Assembly (NCBI GenBank): GCA_012837605.1 | Contig: DUQV01000071.1 | Span: 1-59,975 of the forward strand | Direction: 5' to 3' | Source: Clostridiales bacterium | Lineage (GTDB): Bacteria; Bacillota; Clostridia; Lachnospirales; Lachnospiraceae | DNA: 59,975 nt | Shown: in pieces, positions 25,017-34,350 of the stretch | Layout: each line of letters begins with the position of its first letter | Position numbering within the stretch: position 1 is the first letter of the stretch | Notes under the pieces: model-generated | The model's input: only the letters and a program-made list of their open reading frames with translations | Told to the model about the DNA's origin: nothing | The model's database searches: none | Made by a program: the position numbers and the translations under genes

Positions 25017-25793
25017 GTGATCCAAATAAACGAATTAACAAAAGTCTACAAATTAACCAAAAAACAAATGATGGAGAAAAAAACAAAGAAAAACATGGTA
25101 AAGGCAGTAGACAAGCTTAGTTTAACAGCAAGACCGGGAGAAATATATGGATTGCTTGGACCGAACGGAGCAGGTAAGACGACTGCTCTTCGCTGTATTG
25201 CATCATTGCTTAAGCCTACTCAGGGTAATATTAAGGTAAAGGGCTATGATACTGTCGAGGATTCTCAAAGCGTCAGAAAAACAATAGGCTTTTTAACTAA
25301 TGAGATTAAGCTTGATCCACAGTTTTCTCCGAGATATATGTTCGGTTTTTTTGGAAGACTTCACGGACTGGATGAAAGAGTTATTGAAGAAAGAAGAGAG
25401 GAACTGTTCGATTATTTTGGCATAAAGGATTTTCAGGACAAAAAAATCGAAGAGCTTTCTTCCGGTATGAAGCAAAAGGCTTCACTGGCAGTTAGTCTAG
25501 TTCATAATCCCGAGGTTATTATATTCGACGAACCAACCAGTGGTCTTGATATTATTACAGCAAGGAATGTAACAGATTACTTAAAGCATTTAAGGGATGA
25601 AGGAAGGACAGTTATTATATCTACTCATATTATGACAGAAGCCGAAAAATTATGTGACAGGATAGGTATAATAATTAACGGTGTTCTGGTATTAGAAGGA
25701 ACATTGACTGAAATACTTGACCGAACCAATACAAAGGATCTTGAGGATGCATTTTTTGAGTTATATAAAATACATAATAAGGAGGAGGAATAA
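25017..25793 (+). CDS. ABC transporter ATP-binding protein (NatA-like)
   Basis: The 258-residue ATPase has Walker A GPNGAGKTT (near 44), the signature LSSGMKQKAS (near 146), Walker B VIIFDEPTSG (near 165) and the H-loop in ISTHIMTEAE. The start is GTG with GAGAGGTGGG upstream. The closest relatives in sequence style are NatA-type sodium or drug exporters. The gene runs directly into the permease gene, so the two form one exporter. Confidence 0.93.
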   Translation: MIQINELTKVYKLTKKQMMEKKTKKNMVKAVDKLSLTARPGEIYGLLGPNGAGKTTALRCIASLLKPTQGNIKVKGYDTVEDSQSVRKTIGFLTNEIKLDPQFSPRYMFGFFGRLHGLDERVIEERREELFDYFGIKDFQDKKIEELSSGMKQKASLAVSLVHNPEVIIFDEPTSGLDIITARNVTDYLKHLRDEGRTVIISTHIMTEAEKLCDRIGIIINGVLVLEGTLTEILDRTNTKDLEDAFFELYKIHNKEEE

Positions 25794-25794
25794 G

Positions 25795-27012
25795 ATGAAA
25801 GGCACGAAAAATATAGTGAAAAAAGAATTAACCAGAGTATTTACAGACAAAAAACTGGTTATTAACCTGTTTGTTCTTCCCGGTGTTCTTATTATGGTTA
25901 TGTATAGTATTATGGGAAGTCTGATATCTAAAATGGAGACGGATATCAAGACCCATATTCCGACAATATACATTCAAAACGCTCCGGAGGATTTGGATTA
26001 TATTATAGATGCGGTTGATTTTGAAGGCAATATAACATATATATCATCGAAAGATTCAACGACTCATATTAAAGACGGGATTTTAAAGGGCGATATAGAT
26101 TTGTTGGTTATATTCGATGAAGGCTTTATAGAGACAATCCGAAGCTATAAAGATGTCGGAGATCCGATTCCCGAGGTCAGGACATATTATAATCCTTCAG
26201 AAGATTATTCCAATGCGGCAAAAGGTAATTTTACCGCAAGCGTGCTGCATGCATATCAGCAGTCTTTACTGGCAGAGAGACTGGGAAATATTGAGCAGCT
26301 GCAGGTGTTTTATATTGACCGTGACCCTGAAGCGGGAATAATTGTCGATGAGAGTAAGGCAAACGGTAAGTTTTTATCAATGCTTCTGCCGTTTTTAATA
26401 AATATTATGCTGTTTCAGGGAGCTATGGGACTTGGTATGGATGCCATAACCGGCGAAAAGGAAAGGGGGACACTTGCCAGCATGCTTCTTTCTCCGATTA
26501 AGCGAAGTGAGATTGTATTTGGCAAGCTGATTTCTCTGGGAATATTAACAAGCCTTTCTGCGGTTATATATACCGTATCAGTCGTTGTGGGTATTCAAAG
26601 ACTTGCAGATGGAGCTATGGGAGCAATGACAAATATACAATTCACACCGGTTCAGATTGTTCAGCTGTTTGTAATGCTCATCGTATTAGTGTATCTGTAT
26701 GTGTCCATGGTGTCTATAGTGGCAGTCTATGCAAGAACTCAGAAAGAGGCAGGAACGTATGTTTCACCTCTGTATATACTGGTTATGTTGGGCTGTATAA
26801 TGACTATGTTCTCCACCGGTGGAGTAAAAGAGCTTAAATATTATGCGATTCCTATATATAATGGAGCTATAGCATTACAGGATCTGTTGGTTGGAGAACT
26901 GACTATGGTCAAGTTTGGTGTTACTGTAGGATCTCTTGCTATTGTGGCGTTTCTGATTACAACGCTAATTACTAAAGCTTTTAACAGTGAAAGGGTTATG
27001 TTTAACGCATAA
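25795..27012 (+). CDS. ABC transporter permease (NatB-like, ABC-2 type)
   Basis: The 405-residue membrane protein has one N-terminal membrane segment (about 20-42), a large extracytoplasmic loop (about 45-195) and five or so C-terminal segments (about 200-395). GMDAITGEKERGTLASMLLS is the ABC-2 coupling region. This layout matches NatB, which exports sodium with NatA, but relatives export other substrates. The ATG at 25795 follows GGAGGAGG. Confidence 0.9.
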   Translation: MKGTKNIVKKELTRVFTDKKLVINLFVLPGVLIMVMYSIMGSLISKMETDIKTHIPTIYIQNAPEDLDYIIDAVDFEGNITYISSKDSTTHIKDGILKGDIDLLVIFDEGFIETIRSYKDVGDPIPEVRTYYNPSEDYSNAAKGNFTASVLHAYQQSLLAERLGNIEQLQVFYIDRDPEAGIIVDESKANGKFLSMLLPFLINIMLFQGAMGLGMDAITGEKERGTLASMLLSPIKRSEIVFGKLISLGILTSLSAVIYTVSVVVGIQRLADGAMGAMTNIQFTPVQIVQLFVMLIVLVYLYVSMVSIVAVYARTQKEAGTYVSPLYILVMLGCIMTMFSTGGVKELKYYAIPIYNGAIALQDLLVGELTMVKFGVTVGSLAIVAFLITTLITKAFNSERVMFNA

Positions 27013-27062
27013 AAGTATGCCCGGTGTATCTGAGCTGCTAATTTGTATAATTAATAAAGGTA

Positions 27063-27108
27063 TATCAGAAAAGCTTTGACAAAGGCTTTCTGATATGCCT
27101 TTTTTATT
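27063..27108 (+). terminator. Terminator after the ABC exporter
   Basis: TATCAGAAAAGC and GGCTTTCTGATA pair around TTTGACAAA and are followed by GCCTTTTTTATTT. Confidence 0.85.
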
Positions 27109-27228
27109 TAGACATAGAATCATAGTTACATACTTTTATTTTTTTTCAATATATATTATATAGAGGCTTTACATGTGTTTCTATAATAAAACACAAATAC
27201 AAATACAATAAAAACGAGGTGCAGTTTG

Positions 27229-28935
27229 ATGCTTCCTGTAGAGAGAAACAGAATAATCAGCGAGGATTATGCCGATTTAATTATAGAATATAATGGCAAT
27301 ACAAGCGTTTTCGAGCAATTTCCGGATAGTACGGTGCAGATTATCAACATACAATTAGCTTTTGTTCATGTACCTGTAAGCTTTATTACTCAGGATATAG
27401 TGTACAGAATGGGATATAGTGTATTGCCAACCTGTTTTGGAATTATCAGTGAATCCAGTCTGGAAGCATCAGGTGTCTTTCAGCTTAGAAATATACCTAT
27501 CTTTAACTTAAGAGGGCAAGGAATACTAATAGGAATAATAGATACGGGAGTGGACTATACCAACCCTATTTTTCAATATGCTGATAATACAACCCGAATA
27601 GTATCAATCTGGGATCAGACAATAGTGAGCGACAATCCTCCGACAGGAATGGAATATGGAACGGAATATACAAGAGAGCAGATAAATGAAGCCCTACAGA
27701 ATGATAATCCTTTATCTGTTGTTCCCAGTACCGATGATATAGGGCATGGTACTATGCTCGCGGGTATCTCAGGAGGTAACGAAGTGGCTGAAAGCGGTTT
27801 TATGGGTGTTGCTTCTGACGCAGAATTCGCAGTTGTTAAGCTTAAACCGGCCAAACAATTTCTAAAGGATTTTTTTTATATTCCGGACAATGCGGTCTGC
27901 TTTCAGGAAACGGATATATTTCTTGGCGTGCAATATCTTTACGATTTATCTATAAGACTTGGAAGACCAATGGTTATATGTATAGCTTTAGGAAGCTCGC
28001 AGGGAGCACATGACGGGTTAGGAACATTAAGTACATATATATCTAATATTTCCACCACACCTCAAATTGGAGTGGTTGTGGCAGCAGGCAATGAGGGTAA
28101 CAATAGGCGGCATTATAGCGGAAGGATTAATCCTACGATAGGCTATGATACGGTAGAGTTAAATGTAGGGGAAAATGAACCCGGGTTTTCTATGGAGCTT
28201 TGGGGTTCTGCACCCGACATTTATTCTATCGACATCTTATCGCCCTCAGGCGAATACATTCCAAGAATTGTAGCCGGCAGAAATGAACATAGGGTTATTT
28301 CTTTTATATTTGAAGCAACGATAATATATGTGGACTATCAGATGGTAGAATCTCAAAGCGGTGAGCAGCTTATTCTGATTCGATTTGATAATCCAAGTCA
28401 AGGAATATGGCGCTTTAATGTATATGAAAGAGGGGGTCTTAATCTGGGCTTTAATATATGGCTGCCTATGGAGGGGTTTATATCGGAAAATACGTATTTT
28501 ATCCGTTCAGACCCGTATACTACCCTACTGACATTAGGAAATGCGGTATTTCCTCTTACGGTAACTGCTTACAATGATGCGGATGACAGCTTGTATTTAG
28601 ATTCCAGCCGGGGTTTTACCAGAATAAACAGAATAAAGCCTGAAATCGCAGCTCCCGGTGTAAATGTAACCGGTCCTACATTAGACGGCAGCTTTGCTCC
28701 TTATACCGGAACCAGTGTTTCTGCCGCTCATGTGACAGGAATAGCCGCTCTGATATATGAATGGGGCATTGTTAGAGGTAATCTGCCTTTAATGAGTACG
28801 GTAGAATTAAAAAATTTAATTATAAGGGGAGCAAAAAGGGATATAAATCTGATATATCCAAATCGGGATTGGGGTTATGGAATTCTTGATGTATTTAATG
28901 TATTTGATGCCCTAAGAGGCGGTATTGGTATATGA
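27229..28935 (+). CDS. Csp-like subtilisin (S8 peptidase), copy 1
   Basis: The 568-residue subtilase has an intact triad: D105 in IIDTGVDYTN, H173 in GHGTMLAGI and S496 in GTSVSAAHVTG. The oxyanion asparagine is in AAGNEGNN. A short N-terminal prodomain-like region (1-85) and a large insertion between the histidine and serine (jelly-roll-like, about 300-450) match the Csp germination proteases and their Lachnospiraceae relatives. No signal peptide. ATG 27229 lies eight bases behind GAGG; a TTG just before it is less likely. A role in spore germination or in processing of internal proteins is inferred. Confidence 0.88.
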   Translation: MLPVERNRIISEDYADLIIEYNGNTSVFEQFPDSTVQIINIQLAFVHVPVSFITQDIVYRMGYSVLPTCFGIISESSLEASGVFQLRNIPIFNLRGQGILIGIIDTGVDYTNPIFQYADNTTRIVSIWDQTIVSDNPPTGMEYGTEYTREQINEALQNDNPLSVVPSTDDIGHGTMLAGISGGNEVAESGFMGVASDAEFAVVKLKPAKQFLKDFFYIPDNAVCFQETDIFLGVQYLYDLSIRLGRPMVICIALGSSQGAHDGLGTLSTYISNISTTPQIGVVVAAGNEGNNRRHYSGRINPTIGYDTVELNVGENEPGFSMELWGSAPDIYSIDILSPSGEYIPRIVAGRNEHRVISFIFEATIIYVDYQMVESQSGEQLILIRFDNPSQGIWRFNVYERGGLNLGFNIWLPMEGFISENTYFIRSDPYTTLLTLGNAVFPLTVTAYNDADDSLYLDSSRGFTRINRIKPEIAAPGVNVTGPTLDGSFAPYTGTSVSAAHVTGIAALIYEWGIVRGNLPLMSTVELKNLIIRGAKRDINLIYPNRDWGYGILDVFNVFDALRGGIGI

Positions 28936-28955
28936 GGCAATGAAAGGAGTATGTT

Positions 28956-30662
28956 ATGTCAGGAGAGGATAGAGAGAGGATTATTAGCGATGAGTATTTT
29001 GATCTGATTATTGAATATAAATCCAATCCTCATCTTATAGAAATTTTAGATAGTAATTCTACTGTCAGGATAATGGATGAGAACTTTGCAATCCTTCATA
29101 TGCCGATTGAGCAATTGCCGGAGATGGAAGCCAACATACTATATGCACAGCTTCCACTTTTGTTTGGCTTGACCGATGAGGCGAGCCTGGATGCGTCAGG
29201 GGTTTTTAATGTCAGACGCACTGCAGCATTTAATTTAAGAGGAGAAGGCGTAATAATTGCTGTCATTGATACAGGTATTGATTATACCAATCCGGTATTT
29301 CGTAAGCCTGACGGAACCACAAAAATAATATCTATATGGGATCAGTCAATTAATACCGGACCTTCACCGGAGGATGCAGGTTTCGGTACAATTTATCTCT
29401 CTGAACAGATAAATCAGGCTCTGCTTGCAGAGAATCCGTTATCTGTTGTACCAAGCACGGATGATAACGGTCATGGAACGATGCTGGCTGGTATAGCTGC
29501 AGGAAATGATGTAGAGGAAGAAGGCTTCTATGGAGTGGCTCCTGATGCCGAATTGATAATAGTCAAGCTTAGACAGGCTAAACAGGGAAACAGAGAGTAT
29601 TTTATGATACCTGAAACAAGCATATGCTTTCAGGAGAATCATATTATGTGGGCACTTAAGTATTGCAGCGATGTTGCCAGACAGCTTAACAGACCTTTGG
29701 TTATATGTCTTGGAATAGGCAGCTCACAGGGAGGTCATACAGGTCGTTCACCTATAAGTATAGCAACTAATAATATTGCTGATCTTCCTAATACCGGAGT
29801 TGTAATATCTGTAGGGAATGAAGGTAATCTGGGCAGACATTATTTTGGAGTCATTGACCCGGATATAGGAAGCAATACGGTTGAGCTTATAGTGGGTGAA
29901 GATGATAAAGGCTTTTCTTTGGAACTGTGGGGGAATCCTCCCGGTATATACTCGATAGATATATTATCGCCCGAAGGAGAGTATATTCCCAGAATTCATC
30001 CTGCCTTAAGAGTAAGAAGGACAATTACTTTTATATTTGAAAACACCCGGATATTTATTGATTATCAATTAATTGAATCTCAAACCGGAAATCAGCTGAT
30101 TTTAATGCGATTTGAAAATGCAACACCGGGATTATGGAGCTTTAATGTATATGGACACGGAGATATGGCTACCGGATTTCATATGTGGCTGCCTATGGGA
30201 GATTTCATATCAACAGATACATATTTTATTCAGCCGAACATCTTTACAACAATCTTATCTCCGGCGAGTGCTTTGATTCCGATATCAGTTACTACATACA
30301 ATCCACTTAATAATAATCTGTATGTCAATTCGAGCAGGGGCTTTACCCATGATGATACCATTAAGCCGGAGATAGCGGCCCCCGGAGTAAATTACCTTGC
30401 ACCCACATTAAATCACACCTTTGGGACTTTTACAGGTACATCAGTATCTGCTGCCCATACGGCAGGTGTCGTTGCTATGATGCTGGAGTGGGGAACGGTT
30501 AGAGGTAATGATCCCGGAATGGATACCAGTGCTATAAAGAATCAATTAATTCGGGGAGCCAGAAGAAGACAGAACATTGTATATCCTAACAGGGATTGGG
30601 GTTATGGAATTATGGATATATTTAATGTCTTCGAAAATATGAGAGCCGGCATTACAAGATAA
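28956..30662 (+). CDS. Csp-like subtilisin (S8 peptidase), copy 2
   Basis: The 568-residue paralogue of the preceding gene has the same length and residue numbering. The triad is intact: D105 in VIDTGIDYTN, H173 in GHGTMLAGI and S496 in GTSVSAAHTAG. Identity to copy 1 is high throughout (for example NPLSVVPSTDD in both), so the pair arose by tandem duplication. GAAAGGAG precedes the ATG, 20 bases after copy 1. Unlike CspA or CspC of Clostridioides difficile, neither copy has lost catalytic residues. Confidence 0.88.
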   Translation: MSGEDRERIISDEYFDLIIEYKSNPHLIEILDSNSTVRIMDENFAILHMPIEQLPEMEANILYAQLPLLFGLTDEASLDASGVFNVRRTAAFNLRGEGVIIAVIDTGIDYTNPVFRKPDGTTKIISIWDQSINTGPSPEDAGFGTIYLSEQINQALLAENPLSVVPSTDDNGHGTMLAGIAAGNDVEEEGFYGVAPDAELIIVKLRQAKQGNREYFMIPETSICFQENHIMWALKYCSDVARQLNRPLVICLGIGSSQGGHTGRSPISIATNNIADLPNTGVVISVGNEGNLGRHYFGVIDPDIGSNTVELIVGEDDKGFSLELWGNPPGIYSIDILSPEGEYIPRIHPALRVRRTITFIFENTRIFIDYQLIESQTGNQLILMRFENATPGLWSFNVYGHGDMATGFHMWLPMGDFISTDTYFIQPNIFTTILSPASALIPISVTTYNPLNNNLYVNSSRGFTHDDTIKPEIAAPGVNYLAPTLNHTFGTFTGTSVSAAHTAGVVAMMLEWGTVRGNDPGMDTSAIKNQLIRGARRRQNIVYPNRDWGYGIMDIFNVFENMRAGITR

Positions 30663-30790
30663 AAATAAAATAATATAAAATATGAGTATCAAATGTATAA
30701 ACTTTCCCAATTTACAAACAATATTAGTGGACGTTATCTTAGTAGCAATTAACTTAAAAATTATTAATCATAAGATGGAGGAAGATATAT

Positions 30791-31339
30791 ATGAAAGCTA
30801 CCGGTATTGTAAGAAGAATAGATGATCTTGGTCGTGTAGTTGTACCAAAAGAAATAAGACGTACATTGAGAATTCGTGAAGGAGATCCCTTGGAGATATT
30901 TACAGACAGAGAGGGAGAAATTATTTTAAAAAAATACTCTCCAATAGGTGAACTCAGTCAATTTGCAAAGCAATATGCAGAGTCTTTAGCACAAACCATA
31001 GGACAAATAGTTGCTATTACAGACAAGGATCAATTTATAACAGCAGCAGGTTCTACAAAAAAGGAGCTGTTATCAAAAAGCATAAGTCGAGAACTGGAAA
31101 ATCTTATTAATGAGAGAGAGAGTCTTATTGCATCAAATGACGATAAAAATTATATAAAAATTACAAATGAGGATGACAGTGAATTTACTTATCAGGTAAT
31201 AAGCCCAATAATAAGTGAGGGCGATGCTATAGGATCGGTGATTATTCTGACGAAGGATCCAAAGGTAAAATTCGGAGATACTGAAATTAAGCTTGCCGCT
31301 ACTGCAGCAGTATTTTTGGGTAGGCAGATGGAAACATGA
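30791..31339 (+). CDS. spoVT: Stage V sporulation protein T
   Basis: Late forespore transcription regulator of sigma-G genes. The 182-residue protein begins with the AbrB-type swapped-hairpin DNA-binding domain, MKATGIVRRIDDLGRVVVP and KEIRRTLRIREGDPLEIFTD (1-50), followed by a GAF-like domain (about 60-180). Length and order match SpoVT rather than AbrB. GGAGGAAGATATAT precedes the ATG. A hairpin terminator follows. Confidence 0.96.
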   Translation: MKATGIVRRIDDLGRVVVPKEIRRTLRIREGDPLEIFTDREGEIILKKYSPIGELSQFAKQYAESLAQTIGQIVAITDKDQFITAAGSTKKELLSKSISRELENLINERESLIASNDDKNYIKITNEDDSEFTYQVISPIISEGDAIGSVIILTKDPKVKFGDTEIKLAATAAVFLGRQMET

Positions 31340-31416
31340 AGACGTACAAACTCAGCATGCACTAATACGTTTATATGAAAAATTTATGAAGAATAACAAA
31401 ACATGAAATTGCTATC

Positions 31417-31445
31417 AAGTGAAAGAACCCGGTTCTTTCACTTAT
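31417..31445 (+). terminator. Terminator after spoVT
   Basis: AAGTGAAAGAA and TTCTTTCACTT form an 11-bp stem around CCCGG, followed by ATTTAT. The T run is poor, but the stem is perfect. Confidence 0.65.
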
Positions 31446-31539
31446 TTATATAGTGTGGTATACTTTACATATATAATACGGTTCGGCAAGCAAAGATTAT
31501 GTTTAAAACTGATCAGCTGATAAAGAAACGGAGAAAAGT

Positions 31540-32304
31540 ATGGACAAGACCTATAGCTTTGATGATTTTATGGATATTGTAAGAAGATTAAGAAGCAAGG
31601 ACGGCTGTCCCTGGGACAGGGAACAGACACATGAAAGCTTAAAGCAGTGTTTGCTGGAGGAGTGCTATGAGGTAATTGATGCCATAGATAATAAGGACAT
31701 TAAGAATCTGTGTGAAGAGTTGGGTGATATTTTGCTCCAAGTGGCAATGCACAGTGTAATTGCTGAGGAAGAAAATGCGTTTACTGTCTCAGATGTTATA
31801 TCAGAGGAAAGTAAAAAGATGATACGCAGACATCCGCACGTGTTTGGTGATTTGGAGGTTAAATCTTCTGATGAGGTATTAAAGAATTGGGATGCAATTA
31901 AGGATCTTGAGAAGGAGGATATAAGTCCTAAGCAAGAGCTTGATAAGATACCCAAAGCTCTGCCTGCTAATATCAGAGCAGAGAAGGTTATGAAAAAAGC
32001 TGTTAAATACGGGTTGGATCTTGGCAGCAGCCAACATGTGATGAAGGAAATAGCAAAGAGACTTGATAAGATCAATATGGCCATAGAAAACGGTGAAAAT
32101 CACCTGATTTTTAATGAATTTGGATGGCTGGTATTTCATATTATTAAATTATCGCTGATTTTACAGATAAATGCAGAAAATTCCTTGACAAATGCTACTA
32201 ATGAGTTTATAAATAGACTTATAGATGTCCTTTTTCTTAATAAGGAAAATGGCTATAATCTATGCGATATCACCTCAGCGGAGCATGAAGCTTTGTGGCG
32301 GTGA
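31540..32304 (+). CDS. mazG: NTP pyrophosphohydrolase MazG
   Basis: Housecleaning enzyme that hydrolyses (d)NTPs to monophosphates. The 254-residue protein has the first MazG domain with CPWDREQTHESLKQCLLEE (about 24-42), EECYEV and ELGDILLQV as the metal-binding EExxE and ExxD motifs, and a second, shorter and more divergent copy (about 150-235) after HVFGD. GGAGAAAAGT precedes the ATG. It leads into the hup-rqcP-yab block as in other Clostridia. Confidence 0.93.
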   Translation: MDKTYSFDDFMDIVRRLRSKDGCPWDREQTHESLKQCLLEECYEVIDAIDNKDIKNLCEELGDILLQVAMHSVIAEEENAFTVSDVISEESKKMIRRHPHVFGDLEVKSSDEVLKNWDAIKDLEKEDISPKQELDKIPKALPANIRAEKVMKKAVKYGLDLGSSQHVMKEIAKRLDKINMAIENGENHLIFNEFGWLVFHIIKLSLILQINAENSLTNATNEFINRLIDVLFLNKENGYNLCDITSAEHEALWR

Positions 32305-32339
32305 AAAATAAATAAATACTTTAGAGGAGGATCGAATCC

Positions 32340-32615
32340 ATGAACAAAGCAGAATTAGTTGCAGCAATTGCAGAAAAAACCCAATTCTCAAAAAAAGATT
32401 CAGAAAAGGCATTGAAGGCTTTTATCGATGTAGTAACAGAGGAATTAAAAAGAGGCGGTAAGGTACAATTAGTAGGCTTCGGTACATTCGATGTTGTTGA
32501 CAGACCCGCTAGAACCGGAAGAAATCCTTTGACAAACAAGCCTATGAAGATTGCTGCTTCTAAGGCACCTAAATTCAAAGCAGGTAAGGCTTTAAAGGAC
32601 ATTATTAACGCATAG
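32340..32615 (+). CDS. hup: HU-family DNA-binding protein
   Basis: Small histone-like protein of 91 residues that bends and compacts DNA. It starts MNKAELVAAIAEKTQFSKKD, with VQLVGFGTFDVVDRPARTG and the DNA-binding arm RNPLTNKPMKIAASKAPKFKAG. GAGGAGGATCG precedes the ATG, and a strong terminator follows, so it can be produced as a short abundant transcript. Confidence 0.98.
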   Translation: MNKAELVAAIAEKTQFSKKDSEKALKAFIDVVTEELKRGGKVQLVGFGTFDVVDRPARTGRNPLTNKPMKIAASKAPKFKAGKALKDIINA

Positions 32616-32641
32616 CTGGCATTAATTAATTGACGTAAAGA

Positions 32642-32698
32642 GGCTGTTTTAAATTCCGTATCTCTTAGGGGGTGTAGGGCATTTAAAACAGCCTTTTA
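32642..32698 (+). terminator. Terminator after hup
   Basis: GGCTGTTTTAAAT (32642-32654) and ATTTAAAACAGCC (32681-32693) form a perfect 13-bp stem around a 26-base loop, then TTTTA. Confidence 0.9.
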
Positions 32699-32756
32699 TC
32701 AAGTATATATATTTTACGAGTTGGGCTTTAAATTTAAAGAAAGGCATGATAAATAA

Positions 32757-32996
32757 ATGAGACTGGATAAATTTTTAAAAATTTCAAGACTTATTAAGAG
32801 AAGGACCATAGCAAACGAGGCATGCAATGCGGGACGTGTTATGATTAACGGTAAAACTGCCAAGGCCGGATCGGAGGTCAAAGTAGGCGATATAATTGAG
32901 ATAGGATTTGGCAGTAAGTCGGTTAAGGTAGAAGTCCTTGATATACAGGAAAACGTCAGAAAGGATGAAGCAAAAGAATTAATTAAGTATCTTTAA
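32757..32996 (+). CDS. rqcP: S4-domain ribosome-quality-control factor RqcP
   Basis: The 79-residue S4 protein (YabO/Hsp15 family) binds stalled 50S subunits and helps RqcH add alanine tails. It begins MRLDKFLKISRLIKRRTIAN and carries the S4 turn CNAGRVMINGKTAKAGSEVK. No site closer than AAAGAAAGG is visible before the ATG. It lies between hup and yabP, its normal place. Confidence 0.93.
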   Translation: MRLDKFLKISRLIKRRTIANEACNAGRVMINGKTAKAGSEVKVGDIIEIGFGSKSVKVEVLDIQENVRKDEAKELIKYL

Positions 32997-33014
32997 TCCG
33001 TCATTAAGAGAACA

Positions 33015-33092
33015 GCCGTCTCATATACTTAAAAAGATAAGCCTTGATTATTTTAGCAAGGCTGTCAGGATTATAGTATATGATGAGGAGGC
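33015..33092 (+). promoter_or_regulatory. Hairpin that can mask the yabP ribosome binding site
   Basis: GCCGTCTCATATACT (33015-33029) can pair with AGTATATGATGAGGAGGC (33075-33092), which contains the yabP GAGGAGG. A second hairpin, AGCCTTG/CAAGGCT, sits inside. No T run follows, so it is not a terminator. Confidence 0.5.
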
Positions 33093-33098
33093 TTTACC

Positions 33099-33386
33099 AT
33101 GGATGAAAGACAACAGTTTTTAAAAGGACATAAATTAAATATTAATGCAAGAAAAACCGCATCAATTACCGGTGTCAATGATGTGTTATCCTTTGATGCG
33201 GGTGAAGTGCTGTTACAGACAGAGCAAGGTATTTTGATGATTAGAGGCAGTGAATTGCACGTAAACCGTCTGACACTTGAAAAGGGAGAAGTAGATATTG
33301 ACGGACGGATTGACAGCCTGACATATTCTGATGCTGCAAATCATGGCAAAACAGGAGAGTCTTTATTCGGCAGGCTTTTTAAATAG
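33099..33386 (+). CDS. yabP: Sporulation protein YabP
   Basis: A 95-residue YabP/YqfC-family protein needed for normal sporulation in Bacillus; in that genus it is made in the mother cell and the biochemical role is unknown. Features are KLNINARKTASITGVNDVLSF, the short DAGEVLLQTEQG strand and LEKGEVDIDGRIDSLTY. GATGAGGAGG lies about ten bases before the ATG and is part of a possible hairpin. Confidence 0.93.
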   Translation: MDERQQFLKGHKLNINARKTASITGVNDVLSFDAGEVLLQTEQGILMIRGSELHVNRLTLEKGEVDIDGRIDSLTYSDAANHGKTGESLFGRLFK

Positions 33387-33395
33387 GGGGTCTGC

Positions 33396-33926
33396 ATGAA
33401 TCAGGGAATCACCGTTGAACTGCATTTTTTCATAGTATCTGTATTATGGGGAGCATTAGTACTTCTGGCTTATGATCAGCTTAGGATAATAAGGAGAATT
33501 ATTCGGCACAACATACTCTTTGTAGCTATACAGGATTTGATTTTCTGGGTAATGGCCAGCGTGTTTATATTTGCAATGATTTATGTTGAGAACAGCGGAA
33601 CCATACGTGGTTTTTCCGTTATGGGTATGGCAATAGGTATGGTTGTGTATCATTTCGTTTTAAGTGACCGGATTGTAAAGACCGTAAGCCGCATTATTCT
33701 TTTGCTGCTGTACCCGATTAATCTTGCGATTAGTTATATATGTAAAGCATTAAGATTCCTAGGAAGCAAAGTAAAATTACTTAATAATAAGATATTAAAC
33801 CGATTGAAAAAGTGGACAAAATCATTTAAAATATTATTAATTAACCGTAAAGGCAGGAAAAGGTTAAAGTCAAAAACCAAAAATCGTAAAGCAAGAGCGA
33901 ATAAAAAGAGGATTAAGGATTTATAA
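33396..33926 (+). CDS. yabQ: Spore cortex protein YabQ
   Basis: The 176-residue membrane protein has about four hydrophobic segments in the first 120 residues (for example ELHFFIVSVLWGALVLLAY) and a very basic C-terminal tail rich in K, R and N. Family members are required for cortex formation in Bacillus and act in the outer forespore membrane. It follows yabP by nine bases with AGGGGGTCTGC as its site. Confidence 0.9.
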   Translation: MNQGITVELHFFIVSVLWGALVLLAYDQLRIIRRIIRHNILFVAIQDLIFWVMASVFIFAMIYVENSGTIRGFSVMGMAIGMVVYHFVLSDRIVKTVSRIILLLLYPINLAISYICKALRFLGSKVKLLNNKILNRLKKWTKSFKILLINRKGRKRLKSKTKNRKARANKKRIKDL

Positions 33927-33941
33927 TTGAGGAGTGGCAAT

Positions 33942-34235
33942 ATGGGAAGAAGGAATAAAAAAGGGACAGGCACCGGAATAATTGTTTTTGTCGTTCTATG
34001 TATTTTTGGTATTGTTGCTTTCGGAAAAATCAGGCTTGAGGAAAAAAAGAAAGATCTTGATAATACGATTAAGAAACTTGAAAGTCAAATCAATGACGAG
34101 AAAGAAAGGGCATTAGACATTAAGAATCTTGAAGCCTATGTTCAGACTAAAAAGTATATTGAACAAATAGCAAGAGAAAAGCTGGGTTTGGTGTATGATT
34201 ATGAAATAATATTCAAAGAAGAAAGTAGTGACTGA
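33942..34235 (+). CDS. divIC: Septum formation initiator DivIC (FtsB family)
   Basis: The 97-residue bitopic protein has one membrane segment (about 10-30), an extracellular coiled coil (about 32-65) and the family ending YVQTKKYIEQIAREKLGLVY. It forms a complex with FtsL and DivIB at the division site. The ATG at 33942 has GAGGAG upstream; the frame is open five codons earlier without a site. Confidence 0.9.
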   Translation: MGRRNKKGTGTGIIVFVVLCIFGIVAFGKIRLEEKKKDLDNTIKKLESQINDEKERALDIKNLEAYVQTKKYIEQIAREKLGLVYDYEIIFKEESSD

Positions 34236-34301
34236 AATCAGCTTATCAAATAACTGCAATTTACTAAGTGTCGGGATTTTTTGATAAATAATTTTTTACC
34301 A

Positions 34302-34330
34302 TTGACATTTGATTATAAAGCAGATATAAT
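34302..34330 (+). promoter_or_regulatory. Promoter of tRNA-Met
   Basis: A consensus TTGACA (34302-34307), 17 bases, and TATAAT (34325-34330), 20 bases before the tRNA. Confidence 0.9.
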
Positions 34331-34350
34331 AATTTTCATGTCGTGACTTT

